From Thermoprotei archaeon (GTDB lineage: Archaea > Thermoproteota > Thermoprotei > Gearchaeales > WAQG01), in contig JAVZOV010000001.1 of NCBI GenBank assembly GCA_038881895.1, positions 310,001 through 374,000 on the forward strand: a stretch of 64,000 nucleotides of DNA. The letters are read 5' to 3'. A program made the translations under genes and the position numbers. Of this stretch, positions 44,297 to 52,586 are shown in pieces (position 1 is the stretch's first letter; each line of letters starts with the position of its first letter). The notes beneath the pieces are model-generated. The model was given only the letters and a program-made list of their open reading frames with translations. It did not search any database and was not told the DNA's origin.

Positions 44297-45532
44297 TTGG
44301 TGTTTGTTGTGAGGTTAGCTAGGTTTATCGGTTTGGTTTTGCTGGTTGTTCTTCTTGTTTCATTTGTTCCCGGTGTGTTTGGTTATTCCGATGTTGATGG
44401 TTTGATTGTTAGGGTTAATTATGTTCTTTCTCGCGTGAGGAACCTTGTTGTGAGTGGGAGGGTTGCTGGTGTTGCTGGCATTGATGTTGTTGATGTTATG
44501 CTTGAGAATGCTACTTCTCTGTATTTGAGGGGTGTTGGTTTTGTTATGAATGGTAGTTATGATTTGGGTTTGAGGTATTTGGTTGCTGCTTATGATTTGG
44601 GTTTGGAGGCGTGGAATTATAGTGTGAGGTTGGTTTATGATTATTTGAGTGTTAGGGTTGGTGTTGGTGTTTATTTGGTGAATGTGTTGAGTGTTTGGGT
44701 TGCTAATGCTTCTGTTGTGATGGAGGGTGTTGGTTTTGCTTCTGTTGTTCATAATCTTACTGTTGCTCGTGGTTATGTTGAGAGAGCCGTCGTTGAGTTT
44801 GGTCTGTTTTCTTTTTCCAATATGAACTCTAGTGATCATCTCGCTAGTGCTCTCTTGGATTTGGCTTATGGTTTTGGTGTTTTGAATTCTTTGGTTATTG
44901 TAACTCCTAGTATTGTTGGTGGTTTTGTTGATGGTTTGAGGTATAATGCGAGTGTTATCTTGAGTGGTTTTGAGTTTGATGTTGAGAAGGTTAGGGATTA
45001 TGTGGGTCTTACGTTTTCTGGTGTTGATTCTTTGTTGGATGATGCTAGGAGGGAGTTTTCTGCTGGCGATGTTGCTTATAGGAGTGTTCGTGTGGGTAAT
45101 GTTTCGACGTGGGGTAATTATATTGTTGCTGTTATGAAGTATCGTTCTGTGATTGGCCGTGTTAATGAGGGTGAGGTTTTGCTTAGGTCTTTGTTGGCTG
45201 AGAATGCTAGTAGTATGATCAGGAGCGTTAGGGCTGTTCTTGGTCGTGCTTATGCTGTTCCTGGTGTTTCGGTTTCTGATTTGGATGCTGTGAAGAATGA
45301 GTTGAATTTGTTGGAGGGTAGGTTGAGGTCTGCTGTGAGTATTGATGATTATATTGTTGTGATTCTTAGTGCTCGTAAGCTTGAGGATCGTGTGGATAAG
45401 ATTGTTTTACAGGCTTCTCAGGTTGTGAAGACTGATATTGGTAATGTTGTTTTGTTTGCTTTGTCTGTTTTTGTTGTTGTTCTTATTTTATTAACTTTGG
45501 TTGTTGTTAGTTATAGGTTTAAGAAGTATTGA
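44297..45532 (+). CDS. Secreted, C-terminally anchored surface protein of unknown function
   Basis: A 411-residue protein. N-terminal signal peptide (FIGLVLLVVLLVSFVPGVFG), a helical ectodomain with several Asn-x-Ser/Thr sites (ENATSLYL, MNGSYDLG, WVANASVV), and a C-terminal membrane helix LFALSVFVVVLILLTLVVV with YRFKKY in the cytoplasm. It follows the S-layer gene, with a T-rich terminator between, and probably acts in the same cell envelope. The start is TTG 44297, GTG 44300 or GTG 44309. It is the most G/T-rich coding strand in the window (47 of 60 bases in 44581-44640), giving a Val/Leu/Gly-rich protein. I recognise no family. Confidence 0.7.
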   Translation: MVFVVRLARFIGLVLLVVLLVSFVPGVFGYSDVDGLIVRVNYVLSRVRNLVVSGRVAGVAGIDVVDVMLENATSLYLRGVGFVMNGSYDLGLRYLVAAYDLGLEAWNYSVRLVYDYLSVRVGVGVYLVNVLSVWVANASVVMEGVGFASVVHNLTVARGYVERAVVEFGLFSFSNMNSSDHLASALLDLAYGFGVLNSLVIVTPSIVGGFVDGLRYNASVILSGFEFDVEKVRDYVGLTFSGVDSLLDDARREFSAGDVAYRSVRVGNVSTWGNYIVAVMKYRSVIGRVNEGEVLLRSLLAENASSMIRSVRAVLGRAYAVPGVSVSDLDAVKNELNLLEGRLRSAVSIDDYIVVILSARKLEDRVDKIVLQASQVVKTDIGNVVLFALSVFVVVLILLTLVVVSYRFKKY

Positions 45533-45610
45533 ATGTGGTTTTTGGTTGTTTTGTGGGATGATTTCTGAGTGGGTAGGTTTATGTTTTAGTTGTTTTGTTT
45601 TTGTTATGGT

Positions 45611-46810
45611 ATGTTTGATGTGATTACTGTGCATTATAGTGAGGTTGGGCTTAAGCGTGGTAGGCGTGGTTATTTTGAGCGTGTGTTGGTGAATAATCTT
45701 AGGAGGAGTCTTAGTGGATTATCTTATAAGTGTATTAGGCGTGTTCTGGGTAGGATTCTTGTGGAGGTTGATGGTAGTGATATTGGGTTATATCGTGATG
45801 TGGTTTCTAGGGTGTTTGGTGTTAGGTGGTTTGCGTTTGCTAGGTCTGTGGTTCCGAGGGATTTTGATGTGCTTGTGGATGCTGTTGTTGATGAACTTCG
45901 TTCTTTGTCGTTTTCTACTTTTAGGGTTGATGCTACGCGTGCTGATAAGAGTTTTCCTTATACTTCGATGGATGTTAATAGGATGGTTGGTTCTGTTGTT
46001 TCTGAGAGGCTTAAGGGTAAAGTTTCTATGGAGAATCCTGATGTGACTGTCTATATTGAGATTTTGGATGATCGTTTTCTTGTGTATTTTAGGAGGTTTG
46101 AGGGGCCTGGTGGTCTTCCTGTGGGTACTGGTGGTAGGGTTTTGCATTTGTTTTCTGGTGGTATTGATTCACCTGTTGCAGCGTGGCTCTTGATGAAGCG
46201 TGGTGTGTTGGTGGATTATGTTCATTTCTATGCTGTGAGGGATGCTGAAGAGTCCCGGGCTTCTAAGGTTGGTGAGTTATTGCGTTTTCTTACGTATTTT
46301 TCTTATAGGTCGAGGGTTTTTTATGTTCCGTTTCATATTTTTCATCTTGTTGCAGCTGCTCGTCTGGATCCTAGGATGGAGACTGTTGTTTTTCGAAGGT
46401 TTATGATGAGGGTTGCAGAGTTTTTAGCACGTAAGTATGGTTATGATGCTATCTCTACTGGTGAAAGCTTGGCGCAGGTTGCTTCTCAGACTATGCAGAA
46501 CGTGGTCTCTATATCGTATGGGTTAGGTTTTCAGGTTCTCAGGCCTTTGTTAACGTACGATAAGGAGGAGATTATAAATTTGGCGAAGCGTATTGGTACA
46601 TATGAGCTTTCGCTTAAGGAGTGTAAGGACGCGTGCTCTATTATTTCGCCACATCCCAGAACTAACGTAAAACCTGAGGAAGTGATCAATGCAGAAACTG
46701 AGATTGATATGGATCATTTGATAAAAAGGACCTTGAACGAAACTGTGATTGTTGAATATAAATTCTCTCATGGAGAAATTAGAGAACAAAAGTATGAACG
46801 CTTAGAGTGA
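45611..46810 (+). CDS. thiI: tRNA 4-thiouridine synthase ThiI (THUMP plus PP-loop, no rhodanese domain)
   Basis: About 399 residues. The N-terminal ferredoxin-like/THUMP part (TVHYSEVGLKRGRRGYFERVL...TFRVDATRADKSFPYTSMDVNRMVG) is followed by the adenylation PP-loop HLFSGGIDSPVAAWLLMKRG near residue 185 and the AAMP-like region YDAISTGESLAQVASQT. It should adenylate U8 of tRNA and insert sulfur; in archaea lacking a rhodanese domain other cysteines serve, and CKDACS near residue 340 is a candidate. Start ATG 45611 (MFDVITVHYSEVG) fits the family better than TTG 45590. Followed by 277 bases without a gene I can recognise. Confidence 0.93.
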   Translation: MFDVITVHYSEVGLKRGRRGYFERVLVNNLRRSLSGLSYKCIRRVLGRILVEVDGSDIGLYRDVVSRVFGVRWFAFARSVVPRDFDVLVDAVVDELRSLSFSTFRVDATRADKSFPYTSMDVNRMVGSVVSERLKGKVSMENPDVTVYIEILDDRFLVYFRRFEGPGGLPVGTGGRVLHLFSGGIDSPVAAWLLMKRGVLVDYVHFYAVRDAEESRASKVGELLRFLTYFSYRSRVFYVPFHIFHLVAAARLDPRMETVVFRRFMMRVAEFLARKYGYDAISTGESLAQVASQTMQNVVSISYGLGFQVLRPLLTYDKEEIINLAKRIGTYELSLKECKDACSIISPHPRTNVKPEEVINAETEIDMDHLIKRTLNETVIVEYKFSHGEIREQKYERLE

Positions 46811-47087
46811 AGTTTCGATAATAATTTCTTGTCTAATGTTTTTTAGTTTTGTATTTTTATTGTAGTGTTTTTGTTTTATCTGATTGAGTGAATCGGTGTT
46901 TGATGATATTTCTTGAATTGTTAATAAGGAGCAAGAGATTTTGAGGATGCGAAGGCTGAGAACTAAGCTTATGTTGATGAGAGTATTGGTTCTGTATCTA
47001 AAAAGTGGAATTGAGTTGTTGCAATTCTGATTGTTTAAATCGTTTTATAGTTTTGTTAATAATTAAGTGCAAATTTTTTGTGGTTTG

Positions 47088-47678
47088 TTATTCTTCGTAT
47101 AGGTATGGGTATCCTGGGCAGAATTTGGTGCGGATTTTTTGTCCTTCTATGAATTGTGGCCATGTTGCTTCTTCTGATAATGGTTTGAAGAGTAGGTATG
47201 CGTTTATTTCGCGTCCTTCGAACTGTTGTTTTATTCCTGTGTATTTGATTCCTGTCGGTTTTGTGTCTGCTATCATGAATCCTAGTTTCATGAATTGGGA
47301 GACTTGTAGCCATGGGAGCCAGTCATCGAGCGCTACGAGCGAAATTCCTTGTGGGTTGTATTTTTTGTATTCGTTGATGCACATTTCTAATAATTTTTGT
47401 CCTATGTCTTGGTTTCTGTATTCTTTGCTGATCCACATGCAGTTTATGAAGATTGCTTGTTCGCCTTTTATGGGGAATGGTGCATGTTCTATTGGTACGC
47501 ATTCTACCTGTGCTACTGGCGTTTCTTTGTCGAACGCCATGAATTTCCTGAACCATCTTTTTGATACTGTTCTCAGGTATGCTTTTCTGCTTTTTACATT
47601 TACTATTCCTGATTTTGGGAGACAGAAATATAGTAGTTCTCTATTTCCTTCTTTCACTAGGTTTTTTATCTTTATCAT
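47088..47678 (-). CDS. GNAT-family N-acetyltransferase
   Basis: A 196-residue acetyltransferase. The acetyl-CoA site is in INCMWISKEYRNQDIGQKLLEMCINEYKK (R-x2-x-GxG-like RNQDIG), with strand VECVPIEHAPFPI before it and GISLVALDDWLPWLQVSQFMKLGFMIADT after it. A C-terminal extension (INAYLLFKPLSEEATWPQFIEGQKIRTKFCPGYPYLYEE) with one Cys is longer than the basic fold and resembles that of YoaP/ArsR-associated GNATs, though I would not name it. Acceptor unknown. Stands alone, opposite in direction to thiI and the kinase gene. Confidence 0.85.
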   Translation of the reverse strand: MIKIKNLVKEGNRELLYFCLPKSGIVNVKSRKAYLRTVSKRWFRKFMAFDKETPVAQVECVPIEHAPFPIKGEQAIFINCMWISKEYRNQDIGQKLLEMCINEYKKYNPQGISLVALDDWLPWLQVSQFMKLGFMIADTKPTGIKYTGIKQQFEGREINAYLLFKPLSEEATWPQFIEGQKIRTKFCPGYPYLYEE

Positions 47679-47875
47679 TGTATTACCATATTATAAGTCT
47701 GAAGTGAATAATTTAAATGTATTGTATCGTTTATGGGTTGTTAATTAGTTTGTTCTCATAATTATTTTTAGCGTAAAATTATATAATCATATTACAATAG
47801 TTATTTAATATTTTGTAGTATCGTGTTTGTTGCGATGATTATGAAGTGCTCGTTTTTGTTGGATGTTAGGTTTAT

Positions 47876-48808
47876 ATGTTAAAATGTTCTTTCTTTTGTG
47901 TGTTGCCTGAAGTAGTAACTGTAGGACATATTTTGATGGATATTCAGATTAGTGTGGATGATTTTGCTCAGCCTGATAGGGAGGGTGTTGTTAGAAGTAT
48001 TAAGTATGGTGGTGGTGGGTCTGCTGCGAATGTGGCTGTTGGTACTTCTAGGTTAGGCATAAGGTCTGGTTATATTGGGAAGGTAGGTATGGATTCTTTT
48101 GGAAGTACGCTTCTTGAGGAGATCAGGCGTGATGGTGTTGATGTGAGTAGGGTTAAGATTGATTTTGATGGTTCTACTGGGTTTACGATAATAATTGTGA
48201 ATAAGGATGGTCAGGTTGTTATGTATGGATTTGAGGGTGTTAGTGATAAGTTGATGCCTGATGAGCTCGATGTTCAGTATATAGGTTCTGCTGAGCATTT
48301 GCATATAACTGGTTTGCGTCTTAGTACTGCTGTAAAGGCTGCTAAGGTTGCTAAGAAGGCTGGTGTTGTTGTTTCGTTTGATCCTGGTCGTTTGGTGTCG
48401 ATGATTGGTATGGAGAAGCTTAAGCCTTTGTTGAGGTTGTGTGATATTTTGCTTTTGAATTCTTTTGAGGCTGGGAGTCTTACTAATACTAGTGATCCTC
48501 GTGAGGCTGCGATTATACTGAATAAGGTTGTTCCTGTTGTTATTGTGAAGATGGGTGATAAGGGTGTTTATGTGAAGAATGGTGATAATGAGTTTTCTAT
48601 TCCAGCTCATAAGGTTAAGGTTGTTGATACTACTGGTGCTGGTGACGCATTCTCTGCAGGGTTCATTACTGGTTTGTTGGAGGGGAAGGATTTGAGGGAT
48701 TCTGTTAGTTTTGCGAATGCTGTTGCTGCTTTGAAGATAACTAAAATGGGTGCTCGCGCACTACCTACGAGAAGGGAAGTTGAGCAATTTATAAAGCATT
48801 TACAGTGA
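47876..48808 (+). CDS. PfkB-family sugar/nucleoside kinase
   Basis: A 310-residue ribokinase-like enzyme. Signature 1 GGGGSAANVAVGTSRLG binds substrate and signature 2 DTTGAGDAFSAGFITGLL holds the catalytic Asp and the anion hole. It opens VVTVGHILMDIQISVDDF, as expected. Substrates in archaea include ribose, nucleosides, KDG and others; the sequence does not decide. The first ATG is 47876; EVVTVG could also start a little later. The stop is 14 bases from the end of the convergent ndk gene. Confidence 0.92.
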   Translation: MLKCSFFCVLPEVVTVGHILMDIQISVDDFAQPDREGVVRSIKYGGGGSAANVAVGTSRLGIRSGYIGKVGMDSFGSTLLEEIRRDGVDVSRVKIDFDGSTGFTIIIVNKDGQVVMYGFEGVSDKLMPDELDVQYIGSAEHLHITGLRLSTAVKAAKVAKKAGVVVSFDPGRLVSMIGMEKLKPLLRLCDILLLNSFEAGSLTNTSDPREAAIILNKVVPVVIVKMGDKGVYVKNGDNEFSIPAHKVKVVDTTGAGDAFSAGFITGLLEGKDLRDSVSFANAVAALKITKMGARALPTRREVEQFIKHLQ

Positions 48809-48822
48809 GTTTGGTTTTTGAG

Positions 48823-49401
48823 TTAACTGTATATGATTTCTTCATCTACTCTTTTGTATTCGTATAATTCGTTGTCGTTGAACCAGAATTTGATTTCACG
48901 TTCTGCTACTTCTTTAGAGTCTGATGCGTGGATTAAGTTTCTTAGGGGTCTTTTTCTTAGGTTCGCTAGTTCTGGGCTGTCTGTTGAATAATCGCCTCTT
49001 ATTGTTCCTGGTGCTGCTTCATATGGTCTTGTTGCTCCTACAATTTTTCTAACTACTTCTATTGCTCTATTTCCTTCTAGTGCTATTGCTATGCAGGGAC
49101 CTGATGCAAGGAATTCTGCTAACCATTCTTTGATGATTTTTCCTATGATTATCGGATCATCTGTTCCGAAATCTTTTTTTGGATCGATGCCCAGTTCCTT
49201 GTAAACTTTCAGGGATTTGTTTGCAACATTTATGAGCCATTCACTATCTGATGGATAGAAGTCTAATGCTTGCTCTTTTGTTGGTCTTACCATTTTTATT
49301 CCAATGATCTTCAATCCTGTTTTTTCGAACCTTGATATTATTTCTCCTATTAGACCACGTTTTACACCGTCAGGTTTTATCAATACTAATGTCCTTTCCA
49401 T
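48823..49401 (-). CDS. ndk: Nucleoside diphosphate kinase
   Basis: A 192-residue NDK, longer than the 135-150 of most because of insertions after YKELGIDPKKDFGTDDP, a form known in Thermoproteota. It opens ERTLVLIKPDGVKRGLIGEI and has the catalytic His in NLIHASDS, plus GATRPYEAAPGTIRGDY. It balances NTP pools by gamma-phosphate transfer. It lies 17 bases after the endonuclease III-type gene, in the same direction. Confidence 0.97.
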   Translation of the reverse strand: MERTLVLIKPDGVKRGLIGEIISRFEKTGLKIIGIKMVRPTKEQALDFYPSDSEWLINVANKSLKVYKELGIDPKKDFGTDDPIIIGKIIKEWLAEFLASGPCIAIALEGNRAIEVVRKIVGATRPYEAAPGTIRGDYSTDSPELANLRKRPLRNLIHASDSKEVAEREIKFWFNDNELYEYKRVDEEIIYS

Positions 49402-49418
49402 GGTTTAGGCTATTTATT

Positions 49419-50147
49419 TCAAGCATATATTTTTTTATGCTGAAACGCGTAATTGCACATCGATGATAGAGGACATTTTGTGCATAATGGCTTAGGATGA
49501 CAATAATGATAACCTAATTCGCTCGTGAGTGCATGAAAGTTTTTGTAATTTGAGAGTGTGTGTAGGGATTTAAGGAGGAGTGTTTGCCATTCTTTATAGG
49601 AGAGTTTTTTATTTATTCCTAATACTCTACTTAATATTCTTTTTGTATAGTCACTAATTGGGATTGTGGGTATTTGACCTGCATAGAGCATGATGACATC
49701 CGCGGTCTCGTTGCCTATGCCATAAATATTAAGTAGGAGGTTTCTGATGTTCTGTGTTTTGAAGATGTTGTCCATTGATGAATACTTCTTAATAAGTTTT
49801 GCTAGCTCTATGATAGTTTTTGCTTTCCTTGCTGGAAATCCTGCTGATCTTATTATATTGGATAGCTGTTCAATATCTATACTGAGTATTTTTTCTGGTG
49901 TAGTGAGTTCATTTTTTCTTAGGTTTTCTAATGCCTTTGCTGTGTTTCTCCACGATGAACGTTGTATAAGTATTGCACCTATCATTATTTCCCATGATGA
50001 GTTTCCTGGCCATTCTATCTTTCCATCTTTTATGCTCCATTCGTCTTTATTCGTTAATAAGTTTGTCGATTCGTATAATTTATTGTAAATAGTGATGATT
50101 ATGTCTTCTATGTCTTGGTTTGTTTGTCTCTTCTTTTCTCTACGCAT
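49419..50147 (-). CDS. Endonuclease III/HhH-GPD DNA glycosylase family with [4Fe-4S] cluster
   Basis: A 242-residue HhH-GPD protein. The helix-hairpin-helix is LLNIYGIGNETADVIMLYA, followed by the catalytic Asp in IPISDYTKRILSRVLG; the Lys usual in bifunctional Nth (LPGVGRKTA) is replaced (GIGNETAD), so it may be a monofunctional glycosylase like MIG/Agog-related or endonuclease III-like MutY relatives. The C-terminal cluster has CHPKPLCTKCPLSSMC, matching C-x6-C-x2-C-x5-C. Upstream of ndk and co-directional. Substrate base not determinable. Confidence 0.9.
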   Translation of the reverse strand: MRREKKRQTNQDIEDIIITIYNKLYESTNLLTNKDEWSIKDGKIEWPGNSSWEIMIGAILIQRSSWRNTAKALENLRKNELTTPEKILSIDIEQLSNIIRSAGFPARKAKTIIELAKLIKKYSSMDNIFKTQNIRNLLLNIYGIGNETADVIMLYAGQIPTIPISDYTKRILSRVLGINKKLSYKEWQTLLLKSLHTLSNYKNFHALTSELGYHYCHPKPLCTKCPLSSMCNYAFQHKKIYA

Positions 50148-50283
50148 GCTTTCTCACATCCTTCTATTTTAAAGGTGAAAAATTAGATTATTTTTATCTA
50201 TTGATGAAATATTTTTCATTTTTTATACGTTTGCGCTGCGAAGAATTTAAAAGTGTGTAATTAAATTATAAGTGAGACTCAAA

Positions 50284-51324
50284 ATGAAAAATCCGTATTT
50301 TCAAAAGAAGTTAAGAACAATTGAAGTGAAGGGTGGGAAGAGTATTTCGGAACTTTTGAGCGAGATGGCGCAGACTGGTTTTCAAGGTAGGAAGCTAGGT
50401 GAGGTTGTTGAAACGTGGGAATTGATGTTGAATGATAGTGTAACTATATTTATGGGACTTACGGGATCGTTAAGTACTACTGGACAATGGAGAATTATAA
50501 AGTGGTTGGTAGAGAATAGGTTTATAGATGTTTTGGTATCGACGGGAGCGAATATTTCTGAGGATATTTTAGAGGCTATGGGGGGGTCTTATTGGCAGGG
50601 TTCTCATTTGGTTGATGATAGAGAGCTTTTCAAGTACAATATTGATAGATTTTATGATGTGTACGCTGATGAAATGGAGTATAGAAAAATGGAAAGCTTG
50701 CTTACAGAGTTCACTGATGCCCTTGATGTGAATCATGTTTATTCTTCAAGGGAGTACTTGTATTTGTTAGGTAAGTGGCTTAATGAGAAGGGTATTGATA
50801 GTATTGTTGCAGCTGCTTACAGGAGTAATGTTCCAATTTTTAGTCCTGCGCTGGTCGATAGTGGTTATGGTATAGCTAATATCATGTTGAGATTTTCAAA
50901 GGGTAAGCGGGTTGTGCTAGATCAGATGAAGGATTTTGAGGAAATTGTGGAAATTGGTGCTAGAAGTAAAGAGAGTGGTGTTATTTATATTGGTGGGGGT
51001 GTTCCGAAGGATTTTATTCAGCTTATTGCTGTTGCTTTGAGACTTCGAGATCCTGATGATAAAGAGCATCCTCACAAGTATGCTATCCAAATAACTACAG
51101 ATAGTCCTCAGTGGGGTGGTTTGTCTGGAGCTACTTTTGAGGAGGCAATAAGCTGGGGTAAAGAGTCTCCGCATGGAAGGAATACTGTATGTTATTGTGA
51201 TGCGACTATTGCGTTACCTCTTGTGGTACATGCGTTAAGTGAAAGAGTTAAAAAGCGAAAGTATGTTCCAGATTTTTCATGGATCCAACTTTTAACACAG
51301 TCGGCGGGGAGTCCTCATCCGTAG
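50284..51324 (+). CDS. dys: Deoxyhypusine synthase, C-terminus replaced by a mobile element
   Basis: About 346 residues. It transfers an aminobutyl group from spermidine to aIF5A. Motifs are MGLTGSLSTTGQWRI, STGANISEDILEAMGGSYWQG, IYIGGGVPKDFIQ and the catalytic lysine in SWGKESPHGRNTVCYCDATIALPLVV (Lys293 from ATG 50284). GTG 50272 is an alternative start. After WIQLLT the frame enters the gene-free element at 51297, which provides QSAGSPHP and the stop. The catalytic region is complete and the lost tail is probably only a few residues, so activity is likely kept. Confidence 0.93.
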   Translation: MKNPYFQKKLRTIEVKGGKSISELLSEMAQTGFQGRKLGEVVETWELMLNDSVTIFMGLTGSLSTTGQWRIIKWLVENRFIDVLVSTGANISEDILEAMGGSYWQGSHLVDDRELFKYNIDRFYDVYADEMEYRKMESLLTEFTDALDVNHVYSSREYLYLLGKWLNEKGIDSIVAAAYRSNVPIFSPALVDSGYGIANIMLRFSKGKRVVLDQMKDFEEIVEIGARSKESGVIYIGGGVPKDFIQLIAVALRLRDPDDKEHPHKYAIQITTDSPQWGGLSGATFEEAISWGKESPHGRNTVCYCDATIALPLVVHALSERVKKRKYVPDFSWIQLLTQSAGSPHP

Positions 51325-51570
51325 GGGTGGGGATGAAGGCCGATAAGCTTATATTTTTTCTCGTTGTATTTATCGTTGTCTGCTTGGTTGGCAGACCTAG
51401 TAGGCATGGGACAGGCCGAAAGAGAAGCCTGCTGAGGGCAAGACCTCCGTAACCCACCTTCCACACGGGATTCCCGAAACGGTCTCACTTGCCGAGACCT
51501 CCGCTGTGGGTGTAGATCGAGTCTGTCCGTGGAAGCAGGAAGCCACCTGCGAAAGCTGGTGGTAGTTCAC
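51297..51570 (+). mobile_element. Gene-free IS605-like element, family A, copy 2 (omega-RNA-like)
   Basis: A 274-bp element almost identical to 19378-19656, with TTTAAC on the left and ending GTAGTTCAC. Differences are a few substitutions plus about 5 bases missing near 51511. Hairpins at both ends are conserved, including the GAAA-tetraloop stem CCACCTGC/GCTGGTGG. It lies exactly between the converging dys and uppS genes, supplies the dys stop codon, and ends 7 bases before the uppS stop. If transcribed as a guide RNA, the downstream guide would be antisense to the 3' end of uppS. Confidence 0.75.
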
Positions 51571-51577
51571 AGACTGC

Positions 51578-52360
51578 TTAACGTCCAAATCTTCTTTCTC
51601 TTTTTTGGTATGTTCTAATTGCTCTCCATAGATCAATCTTTCTGAAGTCAGGCCAGTATACATCCGTGAAATATAATTCGCTGTAAGCTGTCTGCCAGAG
51701 TAGGAAACCGGATAATCTCTCTTCTCCACTTGTCCTGATCACAAGATCTGGGTGTGGGTTTGGTAGATGTGATGTATAAAGTCTCTTTTCTATCTCAAAT
51801 TCAGATATTTGTTCTATATTGAGTTTTCCTGTGAGCACGTCCATTGCTATATTACGGACTGCATCCACAATCTCTATTCTACCCCCGTAGGCTATCGCAA
51901 TGTTTAAGAAGTGTTTGTCATATTTTTCTGTATTTCTTTCTAATTGTTCCAATTTTTCTCTTAAACTAGCTGGCAGTAATTCCTTTTTTCCTAAGATTTT
52001 TATGCGCACTTTGTTATCTCTTATATCTTTATTGTTTAATGCATCCACAACCTCCTCCTCTATAATTTTCATTAATTCTTTTACCTCATCAGGTGAGCGA
52101 AGAAAATTTTCTGTTGAGAAAACATATATGGTTACTGTTTTGATATTTAAGTCTAAACACCACCTAAGAAACTCTCTTGCTTTTTTTGCGCCATACCTAT
52201 GTCCTAACCATGGAAACAAACTACGTCGCCGTGCCCATCTTCTGTTTCCATCCATTATCACTGCTATATGTTGTGGCATAGTGCCCTTTTTTATCTGATT
52301 ATGAAGCCATACTTCATAGATTCTGTAAACTCCAAGTGCTCTTAAAATTTTTTCAAGCAT
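51578..52360 (-). CDS. uppS: Cis-prenyltransferase (polyprenyl diphosphate synthase)
   Basis: A 260-residue enzyme of the UPPS/dehydrodolichyl diphosphate synthase family, making the long polyprenyl carrier for glycan assembly. Motifs are HIAVIMDGNRRWARRR, FLRWCLDLNIKTVTIYVFSTENFLR, IAYGGRIEIVDAVR and the C-terminal DLVIRTSGEERLSGFLLWQTAYSELYFTD, all conserved. The start ATG 52360 is preceded by about 220 bases shared with the divergent helicase gene. The product is the lipid for the sugar transferases at 57.9-62.2 kb. Confidence 0.96.
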   Translation of the reverse strand: MLEKILRALGVYRIYEVWLHNQIKKGTMPQHIAVIMDGNRRWARRRSLFPWLGHRYGAKKAREFLRWCLDLNIKTVTIYVFSTENFLRSPDEVKELMKIIEEEVVDALNNKDIRDNKVRIKILGKKELLPASLREKLEQLERNTEKYDKHFLNIAIAYGGRIEIVDAVRNIAMDVLTGKLNIEQISEFEIEKRLYTSHLPNPHPDLVIRTSGEERLSGFLLWQTAYSELYFTDVYWPDFRKIDLWRAIRTYQKRERRFGR

Positions 52361-52586
52361 GTTCTCTATACAGCTATCCGATTTTATCTATAAATAGTTT
52401 ATTCGAATTTTTCACAAATTCATTCATGTAAAAATGTTCAATCAAACATTTCATCTACCTGTTATTAGATTAAGTGTGTTGATCCTCAACTGAGTTTTTA
52501 GGTTACTGTATATAGTTTTTACAGTTGTTAGTGTGTTCTTTAAAAAGATATAATAGGTGTTTTATCTTTTATAGTGGAGGTTGGCA

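Noticed and set aside
46811-47087. C/D-box guide RNA in the gap after thiI (TGATGAT near 46898)
   Set aside because: A C-like box is present but no correctly spaced D box (CTGA) or second pair; chance in AT-rich DNA is likely. Nothing else recognised in this gap.
47005-47748. 247-residue plus-strand frame opposite the GNAT gene
   Set aside because: Opposite a clear acetyltransferase; its length follows from the G/T-rich strand.
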